This document shows, piece after piece, positions 44,569 to 56,056 of a stretch of DNA of 64,000 nt. This DNA comes from Hyaloperonospora brassicae. Its lineage: Eukaryota; Oomycota; Peronosporomycetes; Peronosporales; Peronosporaceae. Numbering within the stretch: position 1 is the stretch's first letter; each line of letters starts with the position of its first letter. The notes below the pieces were generated by a model. It did not search any database, had not been told where the DNA came from, and saw only the letters and a list, made by a program, of their open reading frames with translations. The stretch spans positions 1 to 64,000 of the forward strand of contig CANTFL010000417.1 in the NCBI GenBank assembly GCA_947650285.1, given 5' to 3'. Made by a program: the position numbers and the translations under genes.

Positions 44569-45946
44569 ATGACCCGCTTCCAACGCATGTACGCTTTCGC
44601 CGCAGCACTCGCCTTTGCTGCCAAAAACGCTGCAGGCGCTTTCACGATTGGCACTCCATCTGGTCAAGGCGTCGGTACAACGGGAGGAGCTGGCGGAGAA
44701 GTCGTGTACCCCACTTCGAACGCCGAGCTTATCGAATACCTGAATCACACCTTGCCATTCATCATTGTGCTCAACCAAACCTTCGACTTTCGCGGCACCG
44801 AAGGTACGACCACTGAGATTGGGCGCCGGCCGATCAGAACTCGCCTGTGCATGGAGCAGAACAACGGCTTCAAGGGCCAAGATGCGATCCTTCAGCGAGG
44901 TGGCATGAGCAACACGGGCGGCTGCACCAACGGCACGGAGGTGATGGTCACGTACGACAACGCTGGGATCCAACGCGTGCTTGTGAGGGACAACAAGACC
45001 ATCCGTGGCATTGGCAAGAACGGAGTGCTGATCGGCAAGGGACTGACGCTGCAAAACAACATCATTGTCCAGAACATCCATATCACGGAACTAAACCCAC
45101 ACTTGGTGTGGGGTGGCGATGCCATCTTTGTGCCGGGCTCTGACCAGGGAAAGACGGTGGGCACCAACGTCTGGCTCGATCACGTGAAGGTGTCTCGAAT
45201 CGGCCGCCAAATGGTCGTGACGAGCAGCGCTGGTGTATCTGGAATGACCATCAGTAACTCGGAATTCGACGGCAACACGGACTTTTCGATGTCGTGCGAT
45301 GGACACCACACGTGGACCTTCTTGTTCTACGGAACAAACACGGCCGTCACCATGCTCAACAATGTCGTACGCGGGACCTCCGGTCGAACACCCAAAGTCG
45401 GCGGTGAGAAAGGTGACAATGTAGTCGTGCACATGGTCAACAACTGCTGGGGCAACAACACGGGTCATTCCATCGATGTCGGCTTGAACGGACACATTCT
45501 CGCTGAGGGCAACTTCTTCGACAACACGGCTCTGACCCTCCGGACCGGCAAACAGGAAGGCGCTTTGTATGCATTCAACCACACAGTTGGTGCTAACCTC
45601 TGCCCAAGCTACCTGGGTCGGCCGTGCGCGGAGAACGTCTTGGTCAAAAGCAGCCACTTAAAGTCGCGCAATGGGCGCTTGGCTCTTGAGGCGATGAAGA
45701 CGTACCCTAACATCGTCGACTACATGTCGAAAACGACGCACCCTGTCAATGCGCGCGACTTGGCCAACATCTGGGCCCAGACGACCGAAAACTTTGGTGT
45801 TGGTAAGTTGTACCAAGTCCGTTGCGTAGTATTCTGTAAACCGCGATGGCGTTGAATACAATCTCGATGTTGAAATCACTTTGCTTCACATCGTTGATAC
45901 TGACACTTCCTTAGGGCGTTGTGATGAGTACTGTACTGTTTACTAA
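44569..45946 (+). CDS. Secreted pectin lyase, polysaccharide lyase family 1
   Basis: Cleaves pectin in plant cell walls by beta-elimination outside the cell. ATG 44569 gives a signal peptide (MTRFQRMYAFAAALAFAAK, cleavage near AGA-F at about 23-25); ATG 44587 is an alternative start. The right-handed beta-helix body shows WGGDAIFV (about 181), VWLDHVKV (201-208), and SGRTPK (271-276), whose arginine is the likely catalytic base. G-R-x-P-K is more like fungal pectin lyases than pectate lyases. There are several N-glycosylation sequons. A probable intron at 45803-45914 (GTAAGT...CTGAC...CTTAG, 112 bp) joins FGVG to a short end RCDEYCTVY, giving 421 residues. Without splicing the frame runs to 45855 (428 residues). 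It is isolated in transposon-rich DNA, as is common for oomycete wall-degrading enzymes. Confidence 0.88.
45803..45914 (+). other. Probable intron in pectin lyase gene
   Basis: The donor GTAAGT follows phase-1 coding sequence, a branch-like CTGAC lies about 14 bp before the acceptor CTTAG, and the length is 112 bp. If it is retained, the protein gains an unrelated 17-residue tail. Confidence 0.6.
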
Positions 45947-48900
45947 GCTAGACACCTGTACAACGCAAACAACACGCAGTCCTGATCGCAGCATCGTTAC
46001 CGCTCCGTCATATAGTTCCCTGCATCGATCAAGGGCCATCGCTTTTGGACAAGATGTGCCCAAATGTAATTTGTCCACTGATGGATCCAAACGAAATTAT
46101 ATGTTGCCGCTGATGATGGTCTGGCTGCTCCCCCTCCACACGACAGACAACTTCTCAACGGACCTTGTGAGGACCTGTCTGTCGACTTACTGAACAGCAC
46201 ATGATCGAATGCTGATATGCCAGCTAAGACCACAGTGCGAGCTAAGCACATCGCGTTGAAGTGACTTGGTATCGTCTGTTCGATTCCGCGGTCGGGCACA
46301 TTTTTATAAATCTTGTGAGCCATGACATAGGGCGTTTACTGAATCATAGGGTCATTCACAAATACCAGTGTTAAGCAGGGAATAGTTACTCATCTCACTT
46401 CCGTCGAATCAGTAACAACGGGAAGCGAGCAAGCTTCTACTATATATAAGATGGATATCAGATTGCTTGATGTTGCCGGAGTTGTGAACATGTAGGGTAT
46501 GCACATATTCACCCCTGATCCTGAAAGCTGCATCCTTTCTGCCAAACCCTTTCTTCATACCACTATATATTTTTCACAAGCTTCACGCAAATAATAAGTT
46601 TCGGAAACAGCTTGTTCCACACCAGCCGAGAAATGGATTTTGGTGGCTTGTCATTCCAGCAATGAGAGTAAGTGGATCCGGCGCTTGTTTGTTTTGTTGA
46701 CACTGTGTGAGCGAAACATGATGATGCCTGTTGCGAACCAAACACTTGCTTGACAAGCAAAAGAAGCGGTAATCTTCTATTTTCATCACATATGTACAAG
46801 TTGGCAACTATAGAAGCTTTCGATGCATCAAAAGAGCTTGACACCAGAGCACTTCCATTCAGCATCTCCTTCTACACACCTGTTCACCCATTCGACAAAT
46901 TAGATGCGTTGCACATGCCCCTTCGTTTGTTGTTTGGATAACAAAAAAAGTAGCTACAAGTCTATTGTACCAGTCAACGTCACATTTTAGCAACATCAGT
47001 CTTCCCGATGACTCAGATCCAGTAAGTTCAATGGTCTCAAACAGGTAGAGTGACGGCTTTCTCATGTGGCTGCACTGTACCACGTTTAGATTTCGTTTGG
47101 CCCTACTTTTGAATGAAATCTCGCTCAAGACATACGAAATCTCGAGCTGGCGTGAGTTAGTCCAACGTTGGTGCGGATCTGCGCATTCACATTACGGACC
47201 TTGGTCACATTTGACGTATATTGTCGTTCTTGTGATCAAGCCTTTCGTCAAATCCCGTTACCCTGAGCACGCGTATACTTCTGAACAGCAATCTAATGCT
47301 GTTGCCGACTGGAAATTCAGCCTCAGGAATAATTTTGATGTGTGGGGATGGCGTGGACGAGTATAGCACGCACGTTCACGTTGCGAATGAGATTCAGTTG
47401 AAGCCAGTGGCTAATGAGAAGGATAAGCTGTAGTGGCTATGATTAAAAGTGGCTTTACTATTATGTTGCAGAAGTGGTCGAAAGTGGCAGGATGCAAGTT
47501 AGTAATCATTTGCTCCAACTTGGTGACAGCTTACGGTCTCATATTTTCGGTACATTGCAAAACTACTACATATGTGAATTGTGTGCAATTGACCTTCCTG
47601 TTGTGAGACCCACCCACCTGCATCTCTCCTCCTTCATGTACGCATTGCTATAGCAAACTCCAATCCAATATACAACGGTGTTACTCAAAGCAATAGGAGT
47701 GTGGGCAGAGTAACTCTCCTAAATAATCGGTTGCATGTACGATGTGATTATAAGTAAAAGAAGGGTCAATGCTAGGTTTTGGCTGAAAGGTGTAAAATCA
47801 ATGAAAATGGTGAGAATCCACCAACCTTTGTCCAACGCATTGCATGTCATTAGCCACACAAACGATTCTGGAGTGGTCTAGATCATGTAAACGGTACAAG
47901 CCATTCTCATGTAAATGATGTGAGCCACCCAAACCTCATATGCGTGGCCTGCTCACGCGATATCCGATTCAGCTTTTCTGGGCGATTTTTCTTTTCACAT
48001 GGCCATAGCGGGCTATCGGAAGTTGTTGATCAGACAATTTCGATGCTCACGAAGCACATACAATAAACTATTGATGTAGTGCTGCATTGATCAATATTGC
48101 TATGTGGACGAGCATTACATATAGAGCGGTAGCGCTGTGCAAACTATTTGTGATGCATCGCAGAGCCCCCCCTCCCCACTACCACCTATGTATGAAAAAT
48201 GGACGAAGTCGTTCATGAATAATACATCCCTTTCCCTATCGCATGATATGGCATGTTTGGGCCTACGTGTCATTGTGTTATAACCTTGCAGACAATGTGT
48301 GATGCTTTCGACATCTCATTTGCAATGATCTTGAAAGTGCGAGGAATGTGCTGATAAGATATAGGAATTCGCAAATATCTTTACGGACCACATTTCTGGT
48401 GATAGATACGAGGTTATGGTGAAGCACACATTATCATTAGTGATAAAAAATACGCAATTGTAAAGTCAGGTGAGTCGTTTGCATTTTGGGCTTCGGATCG
48501 CAACGAATAGTATGGAGCTATACGAGCTTATGCATTCATTACTCTTTGACATTTCGCTTCTACTCATTTGCAGACTCTATTATACAATACTTTGAGTTCC
48601 TGCAAACTGAGCGACGCTTTGTGGTAGAAATTTACCCTTTTACAAAAAGGTGTGATATCTATACTCAATATGATCGCAGTAATACAAGTTGCTTTTGAGA
48701 CTATGAATTACTTACAGCTAAACAACCAAGCCAGCTTGTACATACGCTATATCATGTGTAACAGTAGCATACACTGTTCTTCTCTACAGGCTTTAGGAGT
48801 GCTGGAGTGGCCACATAGCGAAACGCCTTTGCACCTTTTTTAGCCATCTGGTTCGTCTCCGTTCACGACTTTGACTCATATCTGGTGGCCCAAGCAGCTA

Positions 48901-49533
48901 AAAGTGCTCCACAAACTAGTCGCTATGTTTATCTATCATTTGGTCGATTTATAGTTGGACGGTTGATGACCAGCATCATACCGGTTAGCTAGACGTCAAG
49001 ATTTAACGCTCGGCTGTATGTGGCATCGAGCGTCAATTTTGCCCATTCCTATGTAGATAAGAGTACGCACATCCTAATGAAACGCAATTGACAAGGGCGC
49101 ACACTGCAAAGATAGTCTGACCCCCAGCATTTGATATAATAAATCTGACGTTATTTACCTTTTATCCTTACTCGTCCAATTCGAGGTGTCTGGTAAGAAG
49201 CATTCAAATCTCTACATTCGGTATCTCATTGGCTTGGTGTCCAAATTCTCGCAACGCTTCCATATGTAAGGCTTGTTCTTCGCAATCCAGGTACGATATG
49301 GTGTAATGATCGCTTGCTTCGCGAGCGTAAGCAGTGTGTTAAGTCTTTTTACTATACCAACCAATTCGCATTTATGTACACCCAGTGCTTCAAAACTATT
49401 CCATTTTTTGCTTACTGAAGATAAAAAAGTGCGTCCCATGAGCATAAAAATCCTTTTCAAATCAAAGAAATGTGGTACCTAACACAATGCAATCATTCGT
49501 TAGGGTTGTTATGACGGAGGGGTGGCTACATTC
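45947..49533. other. Intergenic, AT-rich, no recognised gene
   Basis: Only short frames up to about 110 codons on either strand, none with motifs. No tRNA cloverleaf and no long inverted repeat were noticed. Confidence 0.4.
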
Positions 49534-49911
49534 ATGCTACCACAACTCCTGAAGCTACCTCGTCCCTGGTTTAATTCAATGGCTCGACCGATTGTTTTTC
49601 ATCATTTGAATTTGAAAGTCGCTCTACAGAAAGTAAGTCAAACGCTCGGGAGCGTAAATTGCCCCGGCGTCCTGTACGAGTACGTAGAGCGTCTGCATCC
49701 ACTCTTTGCTGCGAATTCACATTATTGCGAGGAATATGAGCTGCTGAGATTAGACAGGCTTCTAGAAAAATTGATTGCGAGGCAATCAGCTAGGCGAAAG
49801 GCACAACTAAACCAGAACGGTCGAACCGCGGAGGGATTACACGCCGACGTAATAGCTCAACTAGCCGACTTGGCTCGGCTGATGTGTTGCGTTTGTGCAT
49901 TCAGCATGTAA
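49534..49911 (+). CDS. Hypothetical small helical protein
   Basis: The frame from ATG 49534 gives 125 residues ending ARLMCCVCAFSM. No domain is recognised. The middle (YEYVERLHPLFAANSHYCEE and LLRLDRLLEKLIARQSARRK) is rich in leucine, glutamate and arginine and predicts helices. No signal peptide is apparent. It stands alone, about 180 bp before an inverted-repeat transposon, so it might be a fragment of a larger element or gene. Support is only open length and composition. Confidence 0.35.
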   Translation: MLPQLLKLPRPWFNSMARPIVFHHLNLKVALQKVSQTLGSVNCPGVLYEYVERLHPLFAANSHYCEEYELLRLDRLLEKLIARQSARRKAQLNQNGRTAEGLHADVIAQLADLARLMCCVCAFSM

Positions 49912-50095
49912 TGTTACAGGTTTGACTGACTTCAATACCATCGATGGCAATTGTTTTGGTTGATAGTCGGAAAGCAGTGCGATGTTAGTCACTATCGAAC
50001 ATCATCTGTAAAGGAAATGTTTCCCAATGTTATCCTTGTAAGATGCTGTATTTAGACATCATCTACTAAGATTTTACCCAGAGATAAAAAATGTA

Positions 50096-51058
50096 GGGAA
50101 CCGCTATTCACCACTCACTATGAGCTCACCCTCCATTTTGAAGTATCGTGATAGGCTAACACAATTAAAAAGGGAGCCACCATTCACCGCTCACTTTCGC
50201 TAATTACCACTAACCCTCCATTTTACTGCAATTGTGATTGGCTAATTATATTATGAGAATTGAGCTCACTAGTACTAAACTGGCTCGCTCTAATTCGAAC
50301 GCTCTATAGTTACACAAACTTCGACGTTTGATATTCACTTACACCAGCACGGACATATTGGTGCACTCCACTGGTCATTTGTGCAGCCTTTTTGAAAATA
50401 GGTAATGTATGAAGCACCTACCCACATCAATCGAGGAAAGAATGAAGCGCACATGAGCAATAAATTGGAAAGGGAAATTTCGTACAGATAGCGAGTTAAC
50501 CGTGACCATCTAGATATGCTACCGGCAGCGAAGTTCTATAACCCATTGGCACAGCATGGACGCGGAAAACCTGTTTATACTTTTGGGCATCATCGCTAGG
50601 ATTCCTGTTTCATAGTCTACTCAGCGGGATCCATCGCATATTAAAGTTGTGATGAAATCTCTGCAGCCTGTGCGTCAATGTGGCGACTGTGGAGAAGCAA
50701 GACACAGCACGAGAAGATATCGGCAACATCGTTTTCAACTCCCGCAGTGACTTCATTGGTAAAGTCCAACGCTCTTGGTGCCGAGGACGAATGGAAGCAC
50801 TTTGGAATACCCACCAAAAGTATATTAGCAGTATGATTGCGCTTGCGTAGTCAACCAGAATAAAGTAAATATAAAAAGCGTTATAACACATGTCTACTCT
50901 TCAACAACTAAATGATTTTGCTGGGTAGGTTTGTATTTCATTTAATTCGTTTTATCATTTAAATTTAGCCAATTACAGCGCGAGAGTAGTATGCATAATA
51001 TTCATAAATGGAGGGTGAGTGGTGGTTAGCGAAAATAAGTGGTGAATAGCGGCTCCTT
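50096..51058. mobile_element. Small inverted-repeat element (MITE-like), nested ends
   Basis: Two left-end copies (starting GGGAACCGCTATTCACC at 50096 and AGGGAGCCACCATTCACC at 50171) are inverted relative to a right end at about 50968-51058 (reverse complement GGAGCCGCTATTCACC). All share the blocks TTCGCTAA...CACT...ACCCTCCATTTT. The double left end suggests nested insertion or duplication. There is no transposase. A clear target duplication could not be resolved. Confidence 0.6.
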
Positions 51059-51309
51059 ATATGTAATGAAAATACCATGCATGTGTCCACCTCGTTACGT
51101 CCCGTGAGTAGCAAAGCAGCAATGGACGCATAACTTCTTGTTGGGCGATCATTTCCAGGTCGTTACATTTGCCAACTGACTGTAGTTTGTGTACAAAGAG
51201 ACTTGATCGGGTGACGGGTTTGATTTTATTTACAAAAGGCCATTAAGCTTCTAGAATGCACCGCGGTACTGAGCGCGAAAAGTGTAAATTGTATCGAGGA
51301 CGAGTCTGC

Positions 51310-52459
51310 GGGAGAGGCTAACTACACCGCGCGCCTATCCATTAGACTTAGTGTTTACATGACGACCGTGGTATCACATCCATACCACGTCAATTCGATT
51401 AACACAGTATAAGCTAAGTCGAAATGCACCTGTAACATAGCCACGTCAATTCAAAAAGTAATCCTCCGTTGTCCAATGCATGATGATGAGCCCTTCATCC
51501 ACCTTTACGACTGCTGCTGCCACTGCTTCGGTCGTTGATGCTGGTACTAATTATGTCGTCGCTGACAATCAGGGTACGTTCTAAGTTGACGCTGGGAATA
51601 ATCCTGACTGCCGCTGATCTCTCGTGGATTTGTGAATAATGTCCACCGGTCGGGTTTTTTGACAGTCAAAAGACGACTACAGAGGCTTTGAATCAGTACG
51701 CCGTACGCCAAGGCTTTGCTATTAGTGTATCCCGCAGCCGCTCGATTGGTGCCAAGCGCAGTTTTCTCACATGTTCGACAGGAAAAATAATACGAGACTT
51801 CACAGCAGTCGGTTCACGTCAATGCGAGATCGCGGAACAAAAAGAGGTTGGCCGTTCATACGAGCTCGTGGCTATGTATGACGAGTACGCTCCAGAAGAA
51901 AGTGCCGGGTCAACGCTTTGTGTGAACAACTCCCCGACCGGTCACTCCCGTTGTATCAGCAAGACCATACTCTCAGCGCTACCGGCGGCGCGACGTGCGA
52001 CGATATGGATTGACGATATTAATTATAAGGTCGTCCAGATGCATCAAGATGGAGCTGCTCTACGGATATGTGTGCGTGTTGAAGTCATGTACAACAGGTA
52101 ATTATTCTTTTTTGTCTGATAGTTCAGCCTTTTCAGACCGTAAAGTCTCCGCTGATGCCCCAGGTACCATTGCCACGGCGTCAGCTTCCTCTTGTGACAT
52201 AGCAGTTATCCGTTCTCTTCAAGCTAGGACACGTGATTAAATGTTAAGCCGCGGGTGCATTTTCAATTATCTTGTTATGTAATTTATTTAAATTCGCGTA
52301 GCTTGGCTATGTTTCAGGTGCATTTCTACTTAGCTTATACTGTATTATTCGAATAGACGTGGTCTGGATGTGATACCACTTTTGTCATGTAAACAATAAG
52401 TCTACTGGATAGGCGCGCGGTGTATTCAGCGATAATGCCCGGTGCATTTAGCCTCTCCC
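51310..52459. mobile_element. Second Mutator-like inverted-repeat element
   Basis: Arms of about 135-155 bp are inverted: 51310-51443 and 52304-52459. They share GGGAGAGGCTA, TACACCGCGCGCCTATCC, GTGGTATCACATCCA, CAGTATAAGCTAAGT and GAAATGCACCTG. The right arm has an extra 23 bp near its outer end. True outer ends may extend to about 51254 and 52480; no target duplication was resolved. Inside lies a FAR1-type zinc-finger remnant, as in the element at 33.0-34.1 kb, so a Mutator-like origin is likely. The repeat arms of the two elements are not the same family. Confidence 0.7.
51640..52101 (+). pseudogene. FAR1-like transposase N-terminal remnant
   Basis: An open plus-strand frame reads GFFDSQKTTTEALNQYAVRQ, then GFAISVSRSRS and KRSFLTCSTGKIIRDF. 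This matches the F-D-S-x-x-x-A-x-x-A-L-x-x-Y-A start and zinc-finger pattern of FAR1/Mutator-like proteins, though one Cys-Asp-Arg-Gly-Gly box is replaced by C-S-T-G-K. The remaining 100 residues (ELVAMYDEYAPEESAGSTLC and following) are unassigned. There is no ATG at the start of the domain. An upstream ATG at 51480 with a possible GT-AG intron exists but does not join in the right phase. Confidence 0.55.
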
Positions 52460-52469
52460 CGAGTTTGCG

Positions 52470-52900
52470 CGTTTTAATCCAGAATTAGATCTTAACCAAG
52501 TATTTGCAAAAGTCGCCATTATCACGTTTGCATAGGGCAGTGAGCTTAAGTAAACAGCAATGGAAACGACAGTCATCTCAGCTGACTTATGCAACCGGAT
52601 CAGAGTCCGGCTCTTCACGATTTGGCTGCCACATACGGGAGTGACGGGAACGGAAGGCCTTCGTCTGTCGCACAGAGGCCAAACGTTGCTCGAGAATGAG
52701 ACAGCTCTTCCATATCATGAGCAAAGATTACGACTTAGAGCGCATCCGCTGCATGACTGCGTAAAGAAGGAACGAAACAGAAGGCCATAAGCGGAGGCTG
52801 AGCCCATGTCACATGTCGCCAGCCACACAAAACCAGTCAACGTCCTGCCTTCTAGCAGATTCCTTCTCGTCGGGATAGCCTCTCTTTGCGACGAATGTTC
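52470..52900. other. No recognised gene; effector upstream region
   Basis: A frame at 52560-52790 has no motif. This is the likely promoter region of the effector gene. Confidence 0.35.
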
Positions 52901-52913
52901 GCCATTTGCCAAG
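52901..52913 (+). promoter_or_regulatory. Possible Inr-like start site for effector gene
   Basis: GCCATTTGCCAAG resembles an oomycete initiator joined to a flanking region, 22 bp before the ATG. The match is loose. Confidence 0.3.
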
Positions 52914-52934
52914 CTGCCGCCGGAAGCTCAACGC

Positions 52935-53942
52935 ATGCACTGCACAGCTCTCGCTGTGCTGCTGCTGTATGCACTCGTTGTGCGCACTGCTGTGCTGGTA
53001 AGAGCCGACGCGGTCACGGGAGCACTAGTCCCAAACAAGACCACGTCCGGCGCGGAATCGTCGGCAATAGCCCGTGGTAAAGTCGCTACCGGGAAGTTCG
53101 CACGGCTTAACGAGACCGAGGAACGATCTCCTCCTGTCTCTCCGAACATCATGTCGCCAGCATGGTCCTCGTTCAACTCGTTGGAGTCGATGTTTTCGAG
53201 AAGCGCTCGCAGTCCTATGTTCTCTTCGACCAGCAAGCCGTCAGTTAGACGTTACTTCAAGTCGTTGCGGTCGCAGGCCTTGAACAGTATTCGAGCTCGT
53301 TGGCCGCAGGACAGAGACTTCGTAGTTGGTACTTTCAAGCGGTTTGAGCTCGACACTGGGCTGGAAGAAAATCTGTTCACCCCCAAGTTTAAGCGTTGGG
53401 TTGCGATTGTGGATCGCTACAATAAGCGCAATCCGAACGACATGGTGTCGGTTGCTGAGGTGCTAGCGAAGACGTACACGGATCTAAAACTGGTCCAAGC
53501 TTTTCGGGCGTCCCCAATTCCTAGAGACGCGCGTCGGTTGGTGACAAGATTGGAGATGCAACTGGTGAAATACTGGACGAAGAATAAAAAAACGTCACTC
53601 GACGTGTTCAAGCTGTTAAATCTTCACGTGGAAGGGAGCAACATTTTTGAGCGTCCCGAGTTGAGCCTGTGGTTTTTGCACACGGCGTTGGTGCATGTAA
53701 ATGACCGCCAAAGGACCATGGCCAAGACTTTATTGACATGTTACACCTTGGAAGCCTTGAAGACCATGCACCAGGACTACATCATGTGGGACGTCTATAA
53801 TTTGTTCGATATATGGGCGAGTCTACGAACTGTGCTCGCGCTGTGCAGTCCGCCTAAGAAGGCAGTTAACTTGCCTGGACAGGGCAAAGTCGAATCGCAA
53901 GCCGGTGGGCTACGAAAGATAAAGGAGAATGGGACGGTGTAG
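52935..53942 (+). CDS. Secreted RXLR/EER-like effector candidate with WY fold
   Basis: The 335-residue product starts at ATG 52935. An in-frame extension 43 codons longer lacks a signal sequence at its start, so this ATG is preferred. Residues 1-25 form a signal peptide (MHCTALAVLLLYALVVRTAV, cleavage near RADA). At the place of the RXLR-dEER module there is GKFARLNETEER (53-64): the EER is kept, while RXLR is degenerate as K-F-A-R. A serine-rich linker (65-110) follows. The C-terminal half has WY-type pieces: LFTPKFKRWVAIVDRYN (147-163), a Y/L helix block (175-195), then VFKLLNLHVEGSNIFERPEL (224-243) with W246. This suggests one to two WY modules. Such proteins are delivered into host cells; the target is unknown. 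It is single-exon and lies next to a transposon cluster. Confidence 0.78.
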   Translation: MHCTALAVLLLYALVVRTAVLVRADAVTGALVPNKTTSGAESSAIARGKVATGKFARLNETEERSPPVSPNIMSPAWSSFNSLESMFSRSARSPMFSSTSKPSVRRYFKSLRSQALNSIRARWPQDRDFVVGTFKRFELDTGLEENLFTPKFKRWVAIVDRYNKRNPNDMVSVAEVLAKTYTDLKLVQAFRASPIPRDARRLVTRLEMQLVKYWTKNKKTSLDVFKLLNLHVEGSNIFERPELSLWFLHTALVHVNDRQRTMAKTLLTCYTLEALKTMHQDYIMWDVYNLFDIWASLRTVLALCSPPKKAVNLPGQGKVESQAGGLRKIKENGTV

Positions 53943-56056
53943 CAGTAGCTAGGTCTGCGGTCTGCCAACGAAGCGTACCGCAACGACGCATTATGCAAGA
54001 GGGCTTGGACACCCTTTGTAGATGCTTCGTCGAACTACTCGAGATCTGGACGATGTGGCAACTGAAGACGGCTCCTACTTAAACAGCAGCGCCAAGTGCA
54101 GACGCGGTAGATGAAACGTCGAGAAGTCACCAGAGTCGTCGCGCGTGAAGTTGACGAGTAATCTTCTTGAATACATCAGACCGAACAAACAGTCTTGTGA
54201 GCCGCTAACAATTCGTCAGACGAGCTGCGGAGGCACCATACCAGCTCGCTGGATGATCGACGTAGCTGTTTTCCTTCGTTGACTCAAAGAGCTTCGTCGC
54301 AGATGGCGCATGTCTCATGTACTTGATTGTTTCTCTAACTTTACGCAGCCTCAAAGATAAAGACAGACACAAATGCTTGCACGGTGCGCCCGGCGCAAAC
54401 GACAGATCCCGTGAAAATGACTCCGACCATCGACTTGCACCGGTCTGTATTCCACTTCTCGTGGCGGACGTTCACGTAGGATTTTTCACACGACAAGACG
54501 TAGGAAATGAAAAGACCAACAGTCGAGCCCATGAAGTCCCACACATCAGCCGCTCCCGGCTAATTCGGTGCAACGGTGACAACACTGGCGGGCTGATGGG
54601 GTCAACAGGAGCTAGCACATGCACCACGCGAGCTCGAAACGTTGCTAGCATGAAGGCACTAGGTGTATCAATCGATGCAGGTGCAGATTGCTGGAAGTCA
54701 AAAGCGCGGTGGTCTCTCCGACCGCGTCTCTTTCTCGCAGGCCGTTCGAATCGTGTATCCACCTTTCGCATGACCTACAGAATGTGGCATATGCGGTCGC
54801 AATGGCCACCCGAGCAAGATGCTACTGCGACTTGAAGGCAATTGCCTATATCATGCGCAAGTGTGAGACGCTATTGAAAGTGCTTCGATCGCGTTGCTGG
54901 TCGTTCTCAAGCTCTCTGGTCGATGGTGAGGGAGATATGATGAGGACAATTTGAGCCATTCTGCATCTGTTGTACACGACATCGGAAGCGTCAGAAGTCG
55001 ATGGCCATTCTCCTCGCTCTGCGGCAAGAGGAAGCTCTCTGCTCTCTCCTTATCTCATGTCTGTCGTCGCGTTTGTTAGTACGGTTGCGCACACAGGCAC
55101 GACCAGCCTTCGTCTCTCTCTTTTCTCTCTTTCCACCCTTCGAGATACCAGCAACCCAGATACTGGATTTGCTGAGCATAGTAACTCCAGGCATTGGCAA
55201 AGAGCTGCTGGCTTGCGGGCAGTCTTGAAGCAATGCGCTTTCCAAGCTGAATTGCGACGTACTATGCTTTGCCGGTACACCCACTGCTTTGCAGGAACGA
55301 CACCAAACCAGTCACCGCTTCCTTCCGTTGCAAAAAGTAGCTGCTGTTCAAGGCCGCAGCGCTTGCCACCAAACCACAAAGCGCTCCCATTCTCTGCGCT
55401 TCGTGGCGCTGGTCGATTACATCAAACATGGGCCGTACTTGCTTATGGCGTACTCACATAGGCAAACAAATGGTAAAATCTCACTGCCATGCTTCGCATT
55501 ATTAGTGTTCGTCCATTCTCGACTCAATACAAAGGTTTACGTGTCGCGTAAGAAAGGAAAGCAGGTTTGATGTTGCTCTGAGCAAGCGTCCAGTAACCGA
55601 CAACGCTGTGTTCGCACGAAAGTTGCACGATTTTATCAGTGCTTATAGCTCTACGACGCGATCACACACCACTAGACGCGGGATAGAAAGTGGCCGCCAA
55701 CACGCTGCACGATGTCAAGCAGTGGCTGCACCATGTTCAAACAGCCTTATACTGACTGTCACAGCATTCACAGCAAGAGTACCTTACGCAAACAAAGCAG
55801 TGTCGACGGCTTTATCTTTCCAGTATGTTATTTTGCAGTCGAACGAGGCGTGTGAAATTTACGTCACGGCATTCCACACCAGCACGTCGCGGCGACGTCA
55901 GGTGAGAAACCCGTCTGCAGCTCAACTGACTATAAAAAGGGCAAGCAAGCACGTCATCGGTTCAGTGAACCGGACCGCTCGCTTCCTGCAACACGCGACC
56001 GCATGTTGCTCGAACGAAACCCGAAGCGAGGGACGCCGCAGAGCCAGGAGACGACA
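53943..56056. other. Intergenic; no recognised gene
   Basis: Overlapping frames on both strands at 54317-54835 and 54970-55461 show no known domain and no consistent coding bias. A TATA-like CTATAAAAAGG lies at 55930-55940, about 120 bp before the NDUFB9 start. Confidence 0.4.

Noticed and set aside
44527..45657. Long minus-strand frames opposite the pectin lyase
   Set aside because: They mirror a strongly coding plus strand with clear PL1 motifs. No independent start, promoter or domain.
46255..46300. GTTCGATTCC-like tRNA T-loop
   Set aside because: The T-stem does not pair and no acceptor, D or anticodon arms are found nearby.
50610..50891. 93-codon minus-strand frame inside the MITE-like element
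   Set aside because: Another minus-strand frame looks slightly more protein-like, but neither has a transposase motif. Not enough to call.
51480..51690. Intron joining ATG 51480 to the FAR1-like frame
   Set aside because: A GTACGT...TTTGACAG pair exists but does not restore the right phase into the FAR1 frame.
54317..55461. Two plus-strand frames of 163-172 codons in the gap between effector and NDUFB9
   Set aside because: Equally long frames exist on the other strand. Composition is irregular and there are no signal peptides, domains or convincing starts.
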